Positions 27,435 through 33,714 are shown, counted from the stretch's first letter. The stretch: DNA of 34,362 nucleotides from Parapedobacter soli (GCF_025460835.1 NZ_JAMXAY010000037.1:1-34362), one strand, 5' to 3'. Notes: generated by a model not told the origin, from the sequence alone. Numbers and translations: made by a program.

Positions 27435-27603
27435 TTTACTCTTTTTGTTTGCCTACTTTGAAAAACGGTGTTCGGCTTGTCCGTATGTTTGAAAATTCAT
27501 GAATGTCATCAGGTACTTTCCCCATTTCGCCGCCTGAAGCAATTTCCAATAACACAAAACATAAATGCACTATTGGTGTCTGTTGTTAATTGCGTGTAAC
27601 ATT

Positions 27604-28029
27604 TCACCTCAGATATTCAGGCAATACATCATCGTTTTGTACCAGTAAGATATACTTAATTGCCATATATAAAACTCGTTTGGAAATAAGATATTTATTG
27701 GCATTAAACGGTTTGGTCATGTCCACAAAATTATATAATATGTGTTGATCTGATAGCTCGGTCCTTTGGAGTGCGAAATCAATATACCTTAAATACTGAT
27801 CTGGTTTACTTTTAATCATATTGCATTGGGCAATGTATGCAGAGTATGCAGAATCTCTACTCTTTGAATACCGTTCCGGATCTAATTCGGCATCCCTCCT
27901 GAACTTTTCGTAATCAATCTTATACGACACCAATTGGCTGAAAGTCATTGACATTGTATCATTCTCATATATTTGTGAAAACCCTGTGTGGCAGATTGAT
28001 AATAATATTATTATTACTATACTTTTCAT
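27604..28029 (-). CDS. Hypothetical secreted protein, 141 aa
   Basis: The ATG at 28029 opens a good signal peptide (MKSIVIIILLSICHTGFSQ); an in-frame ATG at 28065 would add 12 residues that weaken it. The mature part is polar, Tyr- and Asp-rich, mostly helical in character (DYEKFRRDAELDPERYSKSR, DSAYSAYIAQCNMIKSKPD), with no motif I recognise. The codon and base composition is distinctly AT-rich compared with genes before 27.4 kb, consistent with an accessory origin. It follows the 68-codon gene at 28083 on the same strand. Confidence 0.6.
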   Translation of the reverse strand: MKSIVIIILLSICHTGFSQIYENDTMSMTFSQLVSYKIDYEKFRRDAELDPERYSKSRDSAYSAYIAQCNMIKSKPDQYLRYIDFALQRTELSDQHILYNFVDMTKPFNANKYLISKRVLYMAIKYILLVQNDDVLPEYLR

Positions 28030-28082
28030 GACTATTAAGATTTTAGTGAACTTCGTCCATTTCATAATTGACTTATAGATAA

Positions 28083-28289
28083 TTACATCAGACTCCCAAC
28101 GTTCAGCAATAACGGCAACGTAAATGCTTTGCCTTTTTTCCTGAAATGTTGGAGCAACAGCCTCATCTGTTCTGGCAATAAGTCAATCGGGGGGTATTGG
28201 TATCCCAGCAGATCCGATTTAGGGTCATAAGGCCCTACCCTGCGTAATAAATCTTCCACATTGAGCGGTTCATCATTATGTTCTTCCAT
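28083..28289 (-). CDS. Short protein, possibly an FtsK-linker-like fragment, 68 aa
   Basis: Residues ~8-41 (NVEDLLRRVGPYDPKSDLLG, YQYPPIDLLPEQ) recall the segment just before the motor domain of Bacteroidota FtsK, which typically contains a 'YDPTLDL..YxxPxLDLL' stretch. What follows here (MRLLLQHFRKKGKAF, then a short hydrophobic tail) has no FtsK motor similarity. It may thus be a detached gene fragment or a small protein that reuses the motif. There is no Walker motif and no signal peptide. Function is unknown and the resemblance is inference from memory. Confidence 0.4.
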   Translation of the reverse strand: MEEHNDEPLNVEDLLRRVGPYDPKSDLLGYQYPPIDLLPEQMRLLLQHFRKKGKAFTLPLLLNVGSLM

Positions 28290-28468
28290 CGTTCAGGTTA
28301 TTCGTTTCTCTAATTGATATTGACCAGACTTCAATATTACAAAATATATTTATATCTTGCACACAATCAATTAAATAGTTGCCCAAATCTTAAACCCGAC
28401 AAGCATATGCCAAGGAACCTACCGCATTTATTTTTAAAAATTCGCAAAGGCTTTCACGTAAATTCAAT

Positions 28469-29546
28469 ATGTCTCGGAAAATCGATGAAGATAAAGTTGA
28501 AGCCCAACCAGCAGAAGTCTGCCACACTTTTAATTCAGAATTAACTATCTTTGGCCATTCTACGAAAGGCGTGGGAGGCCAGACGGAAATGCCAAAAACC
28601 AGATTACGCGAAGACCAACACACAGAATTCAAAAGCTCGTTTACCGATGGGGTTATTGAGTCGCTGACGGCTTTTGCCAATAGCAGTGGCGGCAGGGTAC
28701 TGGTGGGTGTCGATGATAACGGCAAGCCTGTAAAAGGGTTTACGTTGGGTAGCGAGTCTTTGCAGAAGTGGGTAAATGAAATCAAGAACAAAACCCAACC
28801 CAGTATCATCCCGGATGTGGATGAAATAGACTTGGTCGGAACCAAAGTCGGCGTTCTATCGGTAAAGGAATTTCCGGTCAAACCCGTTGCCTTCAAAGGC
28901 CGGTATTACAAGCGGGTAAACAATGCCAACCACCAACTATCGTTGACAGAAATCGCCGACCTGTATCTCCGCTCTTTCAATACCAGTTGGGATAGCTATA
29001 TCAATCCGGATCGGGCACTCGATGACCTGTCACTGGATAAGGTCGTGAAGTTTATCGAAAAGAACAACCAGGGCAAGGAGACGCCGCTATATTGAGTTTT
29101 TCAATCCCGGCCATCTGCCGGATACGATTACGATCGAGCAATTGCTTACTGACGAGTATTCGTCGTACTCCCGTAACCGGAAAGTTGCCGCCACCTTTAA
29201 GGAGGCTCAATTGATAGAAAAGTACGGTTCTGGGATTCGTCGAATCCGGGAGGCGTTTGAACAGTACGGGCTGAAGGCACCGAAGTTTGAAAATTTCCAG
29301 CATGGATTCCGTGTTATAGTGTATGCTGAAAGATTAGCCGACGCAGGGAAAACGTCGGGGAAAACGTCGGGGAAAATTATAGCGTATATTCACGATAATC
29401 CTGATATAACGATACCTGAACTTGCGCGACTACTGGGAATTACTGAACGTTCGGTAGAGCGCAATATCAGCCAATTGCAAAAGCACAAAAAATTACGTCG
29501 TATCGGGCCTGCCAACGGCGGCCATTGGGAAGTAATCGGCAACTAA
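28469..29546 (+). pseudogene. AlbA_2 / RecG-like ATP-binding transcriptional regulator, middle deleted
   Basis: The first frame (28469-29095; the conserved part starts at ATG 28589, MPKTRLREDQHTEFK) encodes the AlbA_2/Schlafen-like N-terminal domain up to FIEKNNQGKETPLY and then stops. From 29091 another frame continues with the family's C-terminal half: IEFFNPGHLPDTITIEQLL, DEYSSYSRNRK, LIEKYGSGIRRI, then a KTSGKTSGK linker and a winged-helix domain (IPELARLLGITERSVERNIS). Intact relatives carry an HATPase-like central domain of ~130-160 residues between these points, which is absent here. A deletion plus frame change therefore inactivated the gene. A C-terminal polypeptide starting near 29142 could still be made. 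Confidence 0.8.
29352..29375 (+). repeat. Two 12-bp tandem copies encoding KTSG KTSG
   Basis: ACGTCGGGGAAA occurs twice head to tail inside the linker before the winged-helix domain of the broken regulator. The unit is a multiple of three, so copy change keeps frame. Relatives of this family often show similar short linker repeats (from memory). Confidence 0.8.
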
Positions 29547-29566
29547 GTTTCTACTCACTACCGCAG

Positions 29567-29737
29567 CTAATTTTCGGGGAGATTACAACCGGACTTTATC
29601 TTTTGTAAATCAGTCATGAGTTTTGTCTTAAATGAGTCATCAGGAAGTTTATTCAACAGATCAATCATCTTATCAATTATGGGGTTTCTATCCTCGGCGG
29701 CTTTCTTGTTTTCTACAGCATGACTAAAGAAGTTCAA
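29567..29737 (-). CDS. Small helical protein translationally coupled to hicB, 56 aa
   Basis: The frame opens with TTG at 29737, overlapping the hicB stop as TTGA (29737-29734). It runs to TAG at 29567. The product is charged and likely all-helical (HAVENKKAAEDRNPIIDKMI, DLLNKLPDDSFKTKLMTDLQ, KIKSGCNLPEN) with no motif I know. Support comes from the tight stop/start overlap, the absence of stops over 56 codons in AT-rich DNA, and protein-like composition. The start codon is weak (TTG), and the alternative is that this is the remnant end of another antitoxin. If real, the locus is a three-gene hicA-hicB-X operon. Confidence 0.55.
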   Translation of the reverse strand: MNFFSHAVENKKAAEDRNPIIDKMIDLLNKLPDDSFKTKLMTDLQKIKSGCNLPEN

Positions 29738-30135
29738 ACCAACTCCACCGACTGTAATTCAGCCGCCAGTTTATGAAGGCCATTTTCGATTTTTCTCAGC
29801 TGGGGCTGTCGAGGCTTTTTTAGACCAGTAGAATAATGCTGTAACTGTCGCTGGTTAATTCCTGTTATTTTTTCCAAGGCCGCATTGGTAAATATACCTT
29901 TGTAATAATTCAAGAAACTTTCGGCATCGAAATGATAAATGATACCGTAATCCCCTTTAAGAAGCGAGGGAATATTATCTGGGGTATTATATTCTTTTAA
30001 TAATGCGATGCTATCCAATATGGATTGTTTTGCTTCCTCCACAGTACCCCCACCACCGTAAATACCTGGAACATTCTCTGCATAAGCACTGAACATATCA
30101 GTACTCCGCTCAATGATAATTTTCAGTGTTTTCAT
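29734..30135 (-). CDS. hicB: HicB-type antitoxin, 133 aa
   Basis: Residues 1-70 form the degenerate RNase H-like HicB fold (KIIIERSTDMFSAYAENVPG, IYGGGGTVEEAKQSILDSIA). The C-terminal ~55 residues form a helix-turn-helix (FTNAALEKITGINQRQLQHY STGLKKPRQPQLRKIENGLH). HicB neutralises HicA by blocking its active site and represses the operon through the DNA-binding domain. It follows hicA by 40 bases, the usual toxin-first order of hicAB loci. Confidence 0.9.
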   Translation of the reverse strand: MKTLKIIIERSTDMFSAYAENVPGIYGGGGTVEEAKQSILDSIALLKEYNTPDNIPSLLKGDYGIIYHFDAESFLNYYKGIFTNAALEKITGINQRQLQHYSTGLKKPRQPQLRKIENGLHKLAAELQSVELV

Positions 30136-30175
30136 AATATAAAAATGCGACGTGCGACAAATAAGAATTTGGGGA

Positions 30176-30355
30176 TTATTTCAGCCCCAAATCCTTGATG
30201 ATTTTTCTACGGAGACCTTCTCCCATTTCCTTGTTACCATGATACGGAACGGGATAAGTCCTCCCATCCTTTTCATAAATGTAATGACTACCACTGGTAC
30301 GGATATGAATCCAGCCATTCTTCCGCAGAAACCGATGGAACTCGCTCGATTTCAT
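30176..30355 (-). CDS. hicA: HicA-type mRNA interferase toxin, 59 aa
   Basis: Reading the minus strand from ATG 30355 to TAA 30176 gives a complete HicA: MKSSEFHRFLRKNGWIHIRT, then SGSHYIYEKDGRTYPVPYHG, then NKEMGEGLRRKIIKDLGLK. This is the double-stranded RNA-binding-like fold with the catalytic histidine (His24 in SGSHYIY) and the conserved (P/V)PYHG(N/S)KE motif. HicA cleaves mRNA and halts growth. It is short enough to escape ordinary length cut-offs. It is intact, 40 bases upstream of hicB, and preceded by a strong promoter at 30434-30464. Confidence 0.93.
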   Translation of the reverse strand: MKSSEFHRFLRKNGWIHIRTSGSHYIYEKDGRTYPVPYHGNKEMGEGLRRKIIKDLGLK

Positions 30356-30433
30356 AAGGAACCAATTTTAGTGTGAACGATTATTTTAAGCCGTAAATAA
30401 TAGACCTCACACCTACAGAGTCCATCAACGACA

Positions 30434-30464
30434 CAAAGGTAGTAATAATACTACTATTAAGCAA
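30434..30464 (-). promoter_or_regulatory. hicAB promoter (TTG-N20-TACCTTTG)
   Basis: On the minus strand TTG (30464-30462) and TACCTTTG (30441-30434) are spaced by exactly 20 bases, a full Bacteroidota consensus. Transcription would start near 30428, giving a leader of ~73 bases before hicA. Confidence 0.8.
30440..30456. promoter_or_regulatory. Candidate HicB operator between the -33 and -7 elements
   Basis: TAGTA (30440-30444) and TACTA (30452-30456) form an inverted repeat with a 7-base AT spacer, lying inside the promoter spacer and touching the -7 box. HicB antitoxins with HTH domains repress by binding inverted repeats at this position. The arms are short, so this is tentative. Confidence 0.4.
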
Positions 30465-30778
30465 GTGCATATTCCGAGGAAAGTGTGGCAGTCGCCGTTA
30501 TCCATAGGTCATTCTTCCCCATACACTGCGTAATGCTCTTTGATGTGTTTTCACGGAGGAAGGGAATGGAGAAAAAAGAAAGCGCCTCAACTATATGGGA
30601 AGTGCCTACTGCACTTCGGGCAATAAAATAAACAGATTGATACGTTTACATGCTTTAATCTCGCAGTTTCTGATGGTTTTGAAATTATGGATGTTGACGT
30701 ATTTGATAAAATTACACATACTGGTCGGTTAAAGCTAATTGGCTAATGAATTATCGGACACAGTTCGGCTAAAATTTT
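30465..30778. other. Intergenic stretch without a supported gene
   Basis: Between the hicAB promoter and the Rpn gene I see no coding sequence with family features. A perfect 6-bp stem with a CTACT loop (AAGTGC/GCACTT) lies at 30600-30616. A 21-codon ORF from 30566 follows a GGAGG-like sequence, but nothing else supports it. Confidence 0.4.
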
Positions 30779-30786
30779 TATCTTTG
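30779..30786 (+). promoter_or_regulatory. -7 element TATCTTTG at the Rpn gene start
   Basis: An exact TAnnTTTG match ends three bases before the ATG at 30790, so the original transcript would have begun at or just after the start codon (leaderless). No TTG is seen at the -33 position. Confidence 0.55.
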
Positions 30787-30789
30787 CGT

Positions 30790-31495
30790 ATGACCAATGC
30801 AAAAGAACCTAAAATAGGGAAATTTATAGACCCTTTAACCGACTGGGGCTTCCGCCATCTTTTCGGGTAGGAGCCCAACAAGGAGATTTTAAAAGAGTTC
30901 TTAAACGACCTCTTCCGGGGGGAGAAGCACATTGCAGAACTCGAATATGCACCCAATGAGCACGATGGCGATGACGGTGAGGATAAGCGCGTTGTTTTCG
31001 ACCTGCATTGCCGTGGCGACAATGGCGAATATTTCATCGTCGAGATGCAGCGGGTCCGGCAGGACTTCTTCAAGGATAGGGCACTTTATTATGTATCGCG
31101 GCTCATCCAACGGTTGCTGAAAAAGGGCAAGGCGTCCAATGACTATCAATTGCCGGAAGTTTATCTGATTGGCATTCTAGAATTCAGTATGGATGCGGAC
31201 GAACAGGACCGTTACTTCCACGATATAGCCTTGATGGAAAAGACGTCGGGAGAAGTTTTTTACAATAAGTTGGGTTTTAAGTTATTGGAACCCCGAAGGG
31301 CTCTATCAGGCCAAAATGAACTTATTGTCAACTGATAAATTACCTAATTTTGTAAAGGAAGAAGGTGATTTGCTGACAGATACAGACAAATGGATGTATC
31401 TGTTGAAGCATATGAGTACGCTGGATAAGGTTCCAACATTTTTGGATAAGCGGATTTTTCAGCTTATCTTTAACATATCGGAAGTAGCAAACTAA
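30790..31495 (+). pseudogene. Rpn-family recombination-promoting nuclease/transposase-like gene, broken
   Basis: This is a PD-(D/E)XK nuclease-family 'transposase' (Rpn/PF12784 type). The start KIGKFIDPLTDWGFRHLFG is typical. A TAG at 30868-30870 then interrupts what is normally LFGxEPNKEIL, probably a C-to-T change of a Gln codon. The frame continues with the catalytic core (VVFDLHCRGDNGEYFIVEMQ, RVRQDFFKDRALYYVSRLI; Asp and E-x-Q of the nuclease motif are present) to KLGFKLLE. It then shifts frame near 31280-31330; the next frame carries LPNFVKEEGDLLTDTDKWMY and KRIFQLIFNISEVAN and stops at 31493. A further C-terminal part lies downstream as a separate ORF. With a stop, a frameshift and an insertion, the nuclease is not expressed as one chain. 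Confidence 0.85.
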
Positions 31496-31575
31496 GATAA
31501 GCCTGGCGCGTGGAAGACTGGCTTATCGATCTCTCATCTGCCTTAGAAAATAGACAAGACAGATGAAAATTAAGA
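31493..31575 (+). mobile_element. Possible small inserted element with two hairpins and TAAGA flanks
   Basis: Between the codons for ISEVAN and LRKEERMAYEA, which are nearly contiguous in intact Rpn proteins, there are ~73 extra bases. They are flanked by TAAGA at 31493-31497 and 31571-31575. Inside are two stems: GATAAGCC/GGCTTATC (perfect, 8 bp) and TCATCTG/CAGATGA (perfect, 7 bp). This looks like a short palindromic insertion with a 5-bp target duplication. The duplication could be chance, and no transposase accompanies it. Confidence 0.4.
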
Positions 31576-31582
31576 AAGGAGG
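31575..31582 (+). promoter_or_regulatory. Strong Shine-Dalgarno sequence AAAGGAGG
   Basis: AAAGGAGG lies five bases before the ATG at 31588, an ideal ribosome-binding site. Such strong sites are rare in this window, where genes generally lack one. The same bases also encode KEER of the original Rpn protein, so codon choice may explain it in part. Confidence 0.7.
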
Positions 31583-31587
31583 AACGT

Positions 31588-31782
31588 ATGGCATACGAAG
31601 CAAGTTTAAAAGCCAAATGGGATACGCAGAATGCGTTTGATTCGGTAAGAAGGGAGACCACGGCCCAAATTGTAAAAAATTTATTGCTTAGCACAAATTT
31701 CTCTGTAGAAAAAATCGCATCGCTTGCAATTGTTCCCGTGGATTTTGTCTTAAAAGTCAAAGCCGAGTTGAAAGTCAAGTAG
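31588..31782 (+). CDS. Stand-alone C-terminal segment of an Rpn-family protein, 64 aa
   Basis: The product MAYEASLKAKWDTQNAFDSV, RRETTAQIVKNLLLSTNFSV, EKIASLAIVPVDFVLKVKAE is the usual C-terminal tail of Rpn-type proteins: a MAYExSLKxxxD helix followed by a small helical domain with the '(V/I)xxIAxxxxxxxxxV' pattern. It is out of frame with the preceding Rpn segment but open, and has its own AAAGGAGG. In E. coli, Rpn genes are reported to make a short C-terminal product from an internal start that inhibits the full toxin. This ORF may be the surviving antitoxin-like piece, or simply pseudogene debris. Confidence 0.5.
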   Translation: MAYEASLKAKWDTQNAFDSVRRETTAQIVKNLLLSTNFSVEKIASLAIVPVDFVLKVKAELKVK

Positions 31783-31950
31783 GCCTATTGCATTATTTAT
31801 CACCGATAGAACTGGCCCTGACTTCCAAATCTTTGGAACAGCGAGTCGCTTCTAATTCATAAAATTCTCCCTTCAAACAAAATAATCCGCTAGCTTGTTC
31901 GTTTTAGGCATAGGTTTAGGTTGATAGCCCCTAACCCCATTGGGGCGGGG

Positions 31951-32005
31951 ACCCGTTACTTTCAAAGTGACGGGTTTCTCTCAAAGTGACGGGTTTCTCT
32001 TTTTT
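31951..32005 (+). terminator. Terminator hairpin with duplicated 3' arm
   Basis: Bases 31951-31962 pair with 31964-31975 (ACCCGTTACTTT with AAAGTGACGGGT, one G-U pair). The 19-base segment TCAAAGTGACGGGTTTCTC is perfectly duplicated at 31962-31980 and 31981-31999, followed by TTTTTT. Two alternative 3' arms can therefore pair with one 5' arm. It lies downstream of the Rpn region. Confidence 0.75.
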
Positions 32006-32150
32006 AGGCGGCCTTTTGTCATCGAGAGGTCCATTTAACATTTCTCAACAAATTAATTGCAACAAAATGGACATGCCATGCGTTATAGAGTCAGTTAGTG
32101 AAATTTATAAGATTGTCTTTTCATAATTTAGGTTTATAATTGGTTAGTTT

Positions 32151-32190
32151 GAAAGCCCCGATTCTCCCCGTTTCGGGGCTTTCTTTTTTT
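32151..32190 (+). terminator. Strong intrinsic terminator
   Basis: A perfect 10-bp stem (GAAAGCCCCG at 32151-32160, CGGGGCTTTC at 32174-32183) with a 13-base loop is followed by seven T. It is orientated to end plus-strand transcription entering from the Rpn side and faces the minus-strand IS3 remnant. Confidence 0.85.
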
Positions 32191-32197
32191 GCGACCT

Positions 32198-32362
32198 TTA
32201 TCGTGCCGGAATACTGCGGACAACCTGCACGGTAATCGTCTGCCTGTTATAATCATCGATTATGTTCAGTGCCCTGAAGTTCCGTTTATTGGTCAGAACA
32301 TCGCTCATAAAATCCAACGACCACGTTTTAAGGGGCAACTCAGTTATTACCAGCGGTTCTAG
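32198..32362 (-). pseudogene. IS3-family transposase (integrase core) remnant
   Basis: The minus-strand frame reads TELPLKTWSLDFMSDVLTNK, RNFRALNIIDDYNRQTITVQ, VVRSIPAR, then stop. W-S-x-D-F-M-S-D with a following (N/V)IIDDYNRQ is the start of the DDE/rve catalytic core of IS3-group OrfB transposases, including the first catalytic Asp. Only ~54 codons remain. The second Asp and the Glu are missing, and a stop lies immediately upstream. It marks past IS3 insertion and deletion in the island; no terminal repeats are recognisable. Confidence 0.75.
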
Positions 32363-32388
32363 TTAGTCTTTAGGCTGAATATATGATT

Positions 32389-33276
32389 TTAGCTGTAATC
32401 AGTCAACTTGGAAATCTTGCCGGTTGGCGAAAACTCAAAAACGGACCTGCCTGTTAGTTGTATCTTATCGCCCTCTTTAATGCCATCCGGTAAATCCACC
32501 CCCACTATTGCTTCATAGGCAACGGTGATTTCCGTAGCATTGGGTTTGTGAGTTAGGGATAGGATTCTTTGTCGCCGCTCAGTAAAATAGGTAAGTGCGT
32601 CAATAGCTTGCTTCCTAAACTCATCGATCCCTTCCAAATGCAAGGTTACTAGGTTGTTTTCGCAATTATCAAAAACTACCGCATCAGCCATGTGAGCCAA
32701 CATACCGGGTACATCCTGTTCGTTGTAAGCTTTTACGTATTGGTAGATTATTGTAGCCCTTTCATTTAAAATGTCAAGGCTTGGAAGCATTTCGTCTTCA
32801 CCGATTGGCCCGTATATTTCTTTGAAGGTAGTTAGTAAATCATATCCCATCCCTTCAATAAAGCAGATCATTTCGATCGCTATTATACGTTTTTTATGGT
32901 CACCAAAATATTTGCTAAGCTTATTTTCGGGCATTTCAAGCTTTTTCTCCAAGCCGGCCTGCTGCTGAGCATGCTTCTTGAAAAATAATGATTCTGGGGA
33001 ATAGTCTTTAAACTCCTCTAATAAATTTGTTTTACTTCTATTTGGGAAAATCTCATCTACAGCGGTTACGAAAGCTTGGTCTGTAAGGCCTGCTTGTTTG
33101 TTTGCCACCATAACGATTTTGTAGAAATCTTCGGCATAAATTGTTCTACTACTGTCCGTCGCAAGCAAAGAAATGGTCTTTGGTTTTATGCTGATCATCG
33201 GAGCAATCTTAGAAGGACGTGCCCCTATCTTTTTTAAATACCTACCAAAACGTGTTAATTTTTTATTTTCTTCCAT
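32389..33276 (-). CDS. Fusion of two HTH-like repeats with an NTF2/SnoaL-like domain, 295 aa
   Basis: Residues ~7-75 (FGRYLKKIGARPSKIAPMIS, IKPKTISLLATDSSRTIYAE) look like an XRE-type helix-turn-helix with an extra helical tail (VTAVDEIFP). Residues ~92-153 repeat the same layout (FFKKHAQQQAGLEKKLEMPE, NKLSKYFGDHKKRIIAIEMI, LTTFKEIYGP). From ~168 on is an NTF2/SnoaL-like fold (YQYVKAYNEQDVPGMLAHMA, DAVVFDNCENNL, VFEFSPTGKISKLTDYS), typical of small-molecule-binding or dimerising domains. I know no named family with this order. A ligand-responsive regulator is a fair inference. A 12-bp palindrome lies 17 bases before its start codon. The gene is intact, although flanked by debris. Confidence 0.7.
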   Translation of the reverse strand: MEENKKLTRFGRYLKKIGARPSKIAPMISIKPKTISLLATDSSRTIYAEDFYKIVMVANKQAGLTDQAFVTAVDEIFPNRSKTNLLEEFKDYSPESLFFKKHAQQQAGLEKKLEMPENKLSKYFGDHKKRIIAIEMICFIEGMGYDLLTTFKEIYGPIGEDEMLPSLDILNERATIIYQYVKAYNEQDVPGMLAHMADAVVFDNCENNLVTLHLEGIDEFRKQAIDALTYFTERRQRILSLTHKPNATEITVAYEAIVGVDLPDGIKEGDKIQLTGRSVFEFSPTGKISKLTDYS

Positions 33277-33292
33277 TTTTGGTTAAAATATT

Positions 33293-33304
33293 TCCATATA
33301 TGGA
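33293..33304. promoter_or_regulatory. 12-bp palindrome TCCATATATGGA upstream of the HTH-NTF2 gene
   Basis: A perfect palindrome 17 bases upstream of the minus-strand ATG at 33276. It is placed where the -33 region of the plus-strand -7 element at 33315-33322 would fall, so one bound protein could control both directions. It is a candidate autoregulatory operator. Confidence 0.5.
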
Positions 33305-33314
33305 TTATTTGTTT

Positions 33315-33322
33315 TATATTTG
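33315..33322 (+). promoter_or_regulatory. -7 element TATATTTG, plus strand
   Basis: An exact TAnnTTTG match whose predicted start is near 33328, divergent from the HTH-NTF2 gene. It is not followed by a convincing ORF; the longest nearby is 16 codons. The -33 region coincides with the palindrome at 33293-33304. Confidence 0.45.
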
Positions 33323-33442
33323 TCTCGTTGATATGCGAAATTGAATGAGGGAAGTACTCTCATTTACGATGTCACTCATGCAAGAAAACCGCTAATTTTC
33401 CCCATGAGCAGACCGTGAGCTCGCCCATTTATTGAATAATGC

Positions 33443-33450
33443 TATTTTTG
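33443..33450 (+). promoter_or_regulatory. -7 element TATTTTTG just before the structured RNA
   Basis: An exact TAnnTTTG match. The predicted transcription start (~33455-33458) falls a few bases before the outer stem of the nested hairpin at 33464-33560, as expected for a dedicated RNA gene promoter. No -33 TTG is at 19-21 bases. Confidence 0.5.
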
Positions 33451-33456
33451 CAATAT

Positions 33457-33560
33457 CATATTCAGTAGGGTGAGCTTCATGTAATCCTTTGGGGGAACCA
33501 AGCTTCGGCTTGGCGGTTCTTAGCGGTACCACTTGCCAAAGCATTGAGGCTCACCCTATT
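33457..33560 (+). ncRNA. Candidate structured RNA with nested stems and a UUCG tetraloop
   Basis: An outer stem pairs 33464-33475 with 33549-33560 (12 bp, core TAGGGTGAGC/GCTCACCCTA, one G-U). An inner stem pairs 33487-33492 with 33536-33541 (CTTTGG/CCAAAG). An apical hairpin CCAAGC-UUCG-GCUUGG lies at 33498-33513, extended by GAA/UUC (33495-33497 with 33517-33519). A single-stranded stretch with UAGCGGUACC (33521-33530) is left on the 3' side. A -7 promoter element lies immediately upstream. It has no ORF and does not match tRNA, SRP RNA, RNase P, tmRNA or any riboswitch consensus I know. The opposite strand folds equally well, so strand rests on the promoter. An extruding DNA element is the alternative. 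Confidence 0.5.
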
Positions 33561-33655
33561 GGTTTATTCCAGTTCGGTTTTCTCATAGCTTATTGAGTTG
33601 ATATCGTTTACATAACCGAAAAGATTATGGAAACGACATCTGCCAAACCGCCAAA

Positions 33656-33714
33656 GTACCCGTATCGCAAGCCACTTGCGTATGATATCGCAATTTGCGA
33701 CACTAAATGGGTAC
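33656..33714. repeat. Branched inverted-repeat structure (one closing stem, two hairpins)
   Basis: GTACCC (33656-33661) pairs with GGGTAC (33709-33714) and encloses two hairpins: CGCAAG-CCA-CTTGCG (33666-33680) and TCGC-AATTT-GCGA, extendable by an A-T pair (33688-33700). Both hairpins begin with TATCGCAA. The fold is a three-way junction. It lies ~95 bases after the structured RNA candidate. Confidence 0.5.

Larger units (their letters stand above)
31783..32197. other. Non-coding stretch dense in hairpins
   Basis: No gene is supported here. It contains the duplicated-arm terminator (31951-32005), a C/G-rich stem just before it (CCCCATTGGGG near 31935), an 8-bp inverted repeat GTCCATTT/AAATGGAC (32029-32036 and 32065-32072), and a strong terminator at 32151-32190. 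A small RNA ending at that terminator is possible, but no promoter is clear. Confidence 0.5.

Noticed and set aside
30566-30631. 21-codon ORF after a GGAGG-like sequence between hicAB and the Rpn gene
   Set aside because: Very short, no family signal and no promoter; likely chance.
33457-33560. Retron msr/msd or integron attC interpretation of the nested hairpin
   Set aside because: No reverse transcriptase or integrase is present in the window, and the stem ends lack the attC core GTT/AAC sequences.
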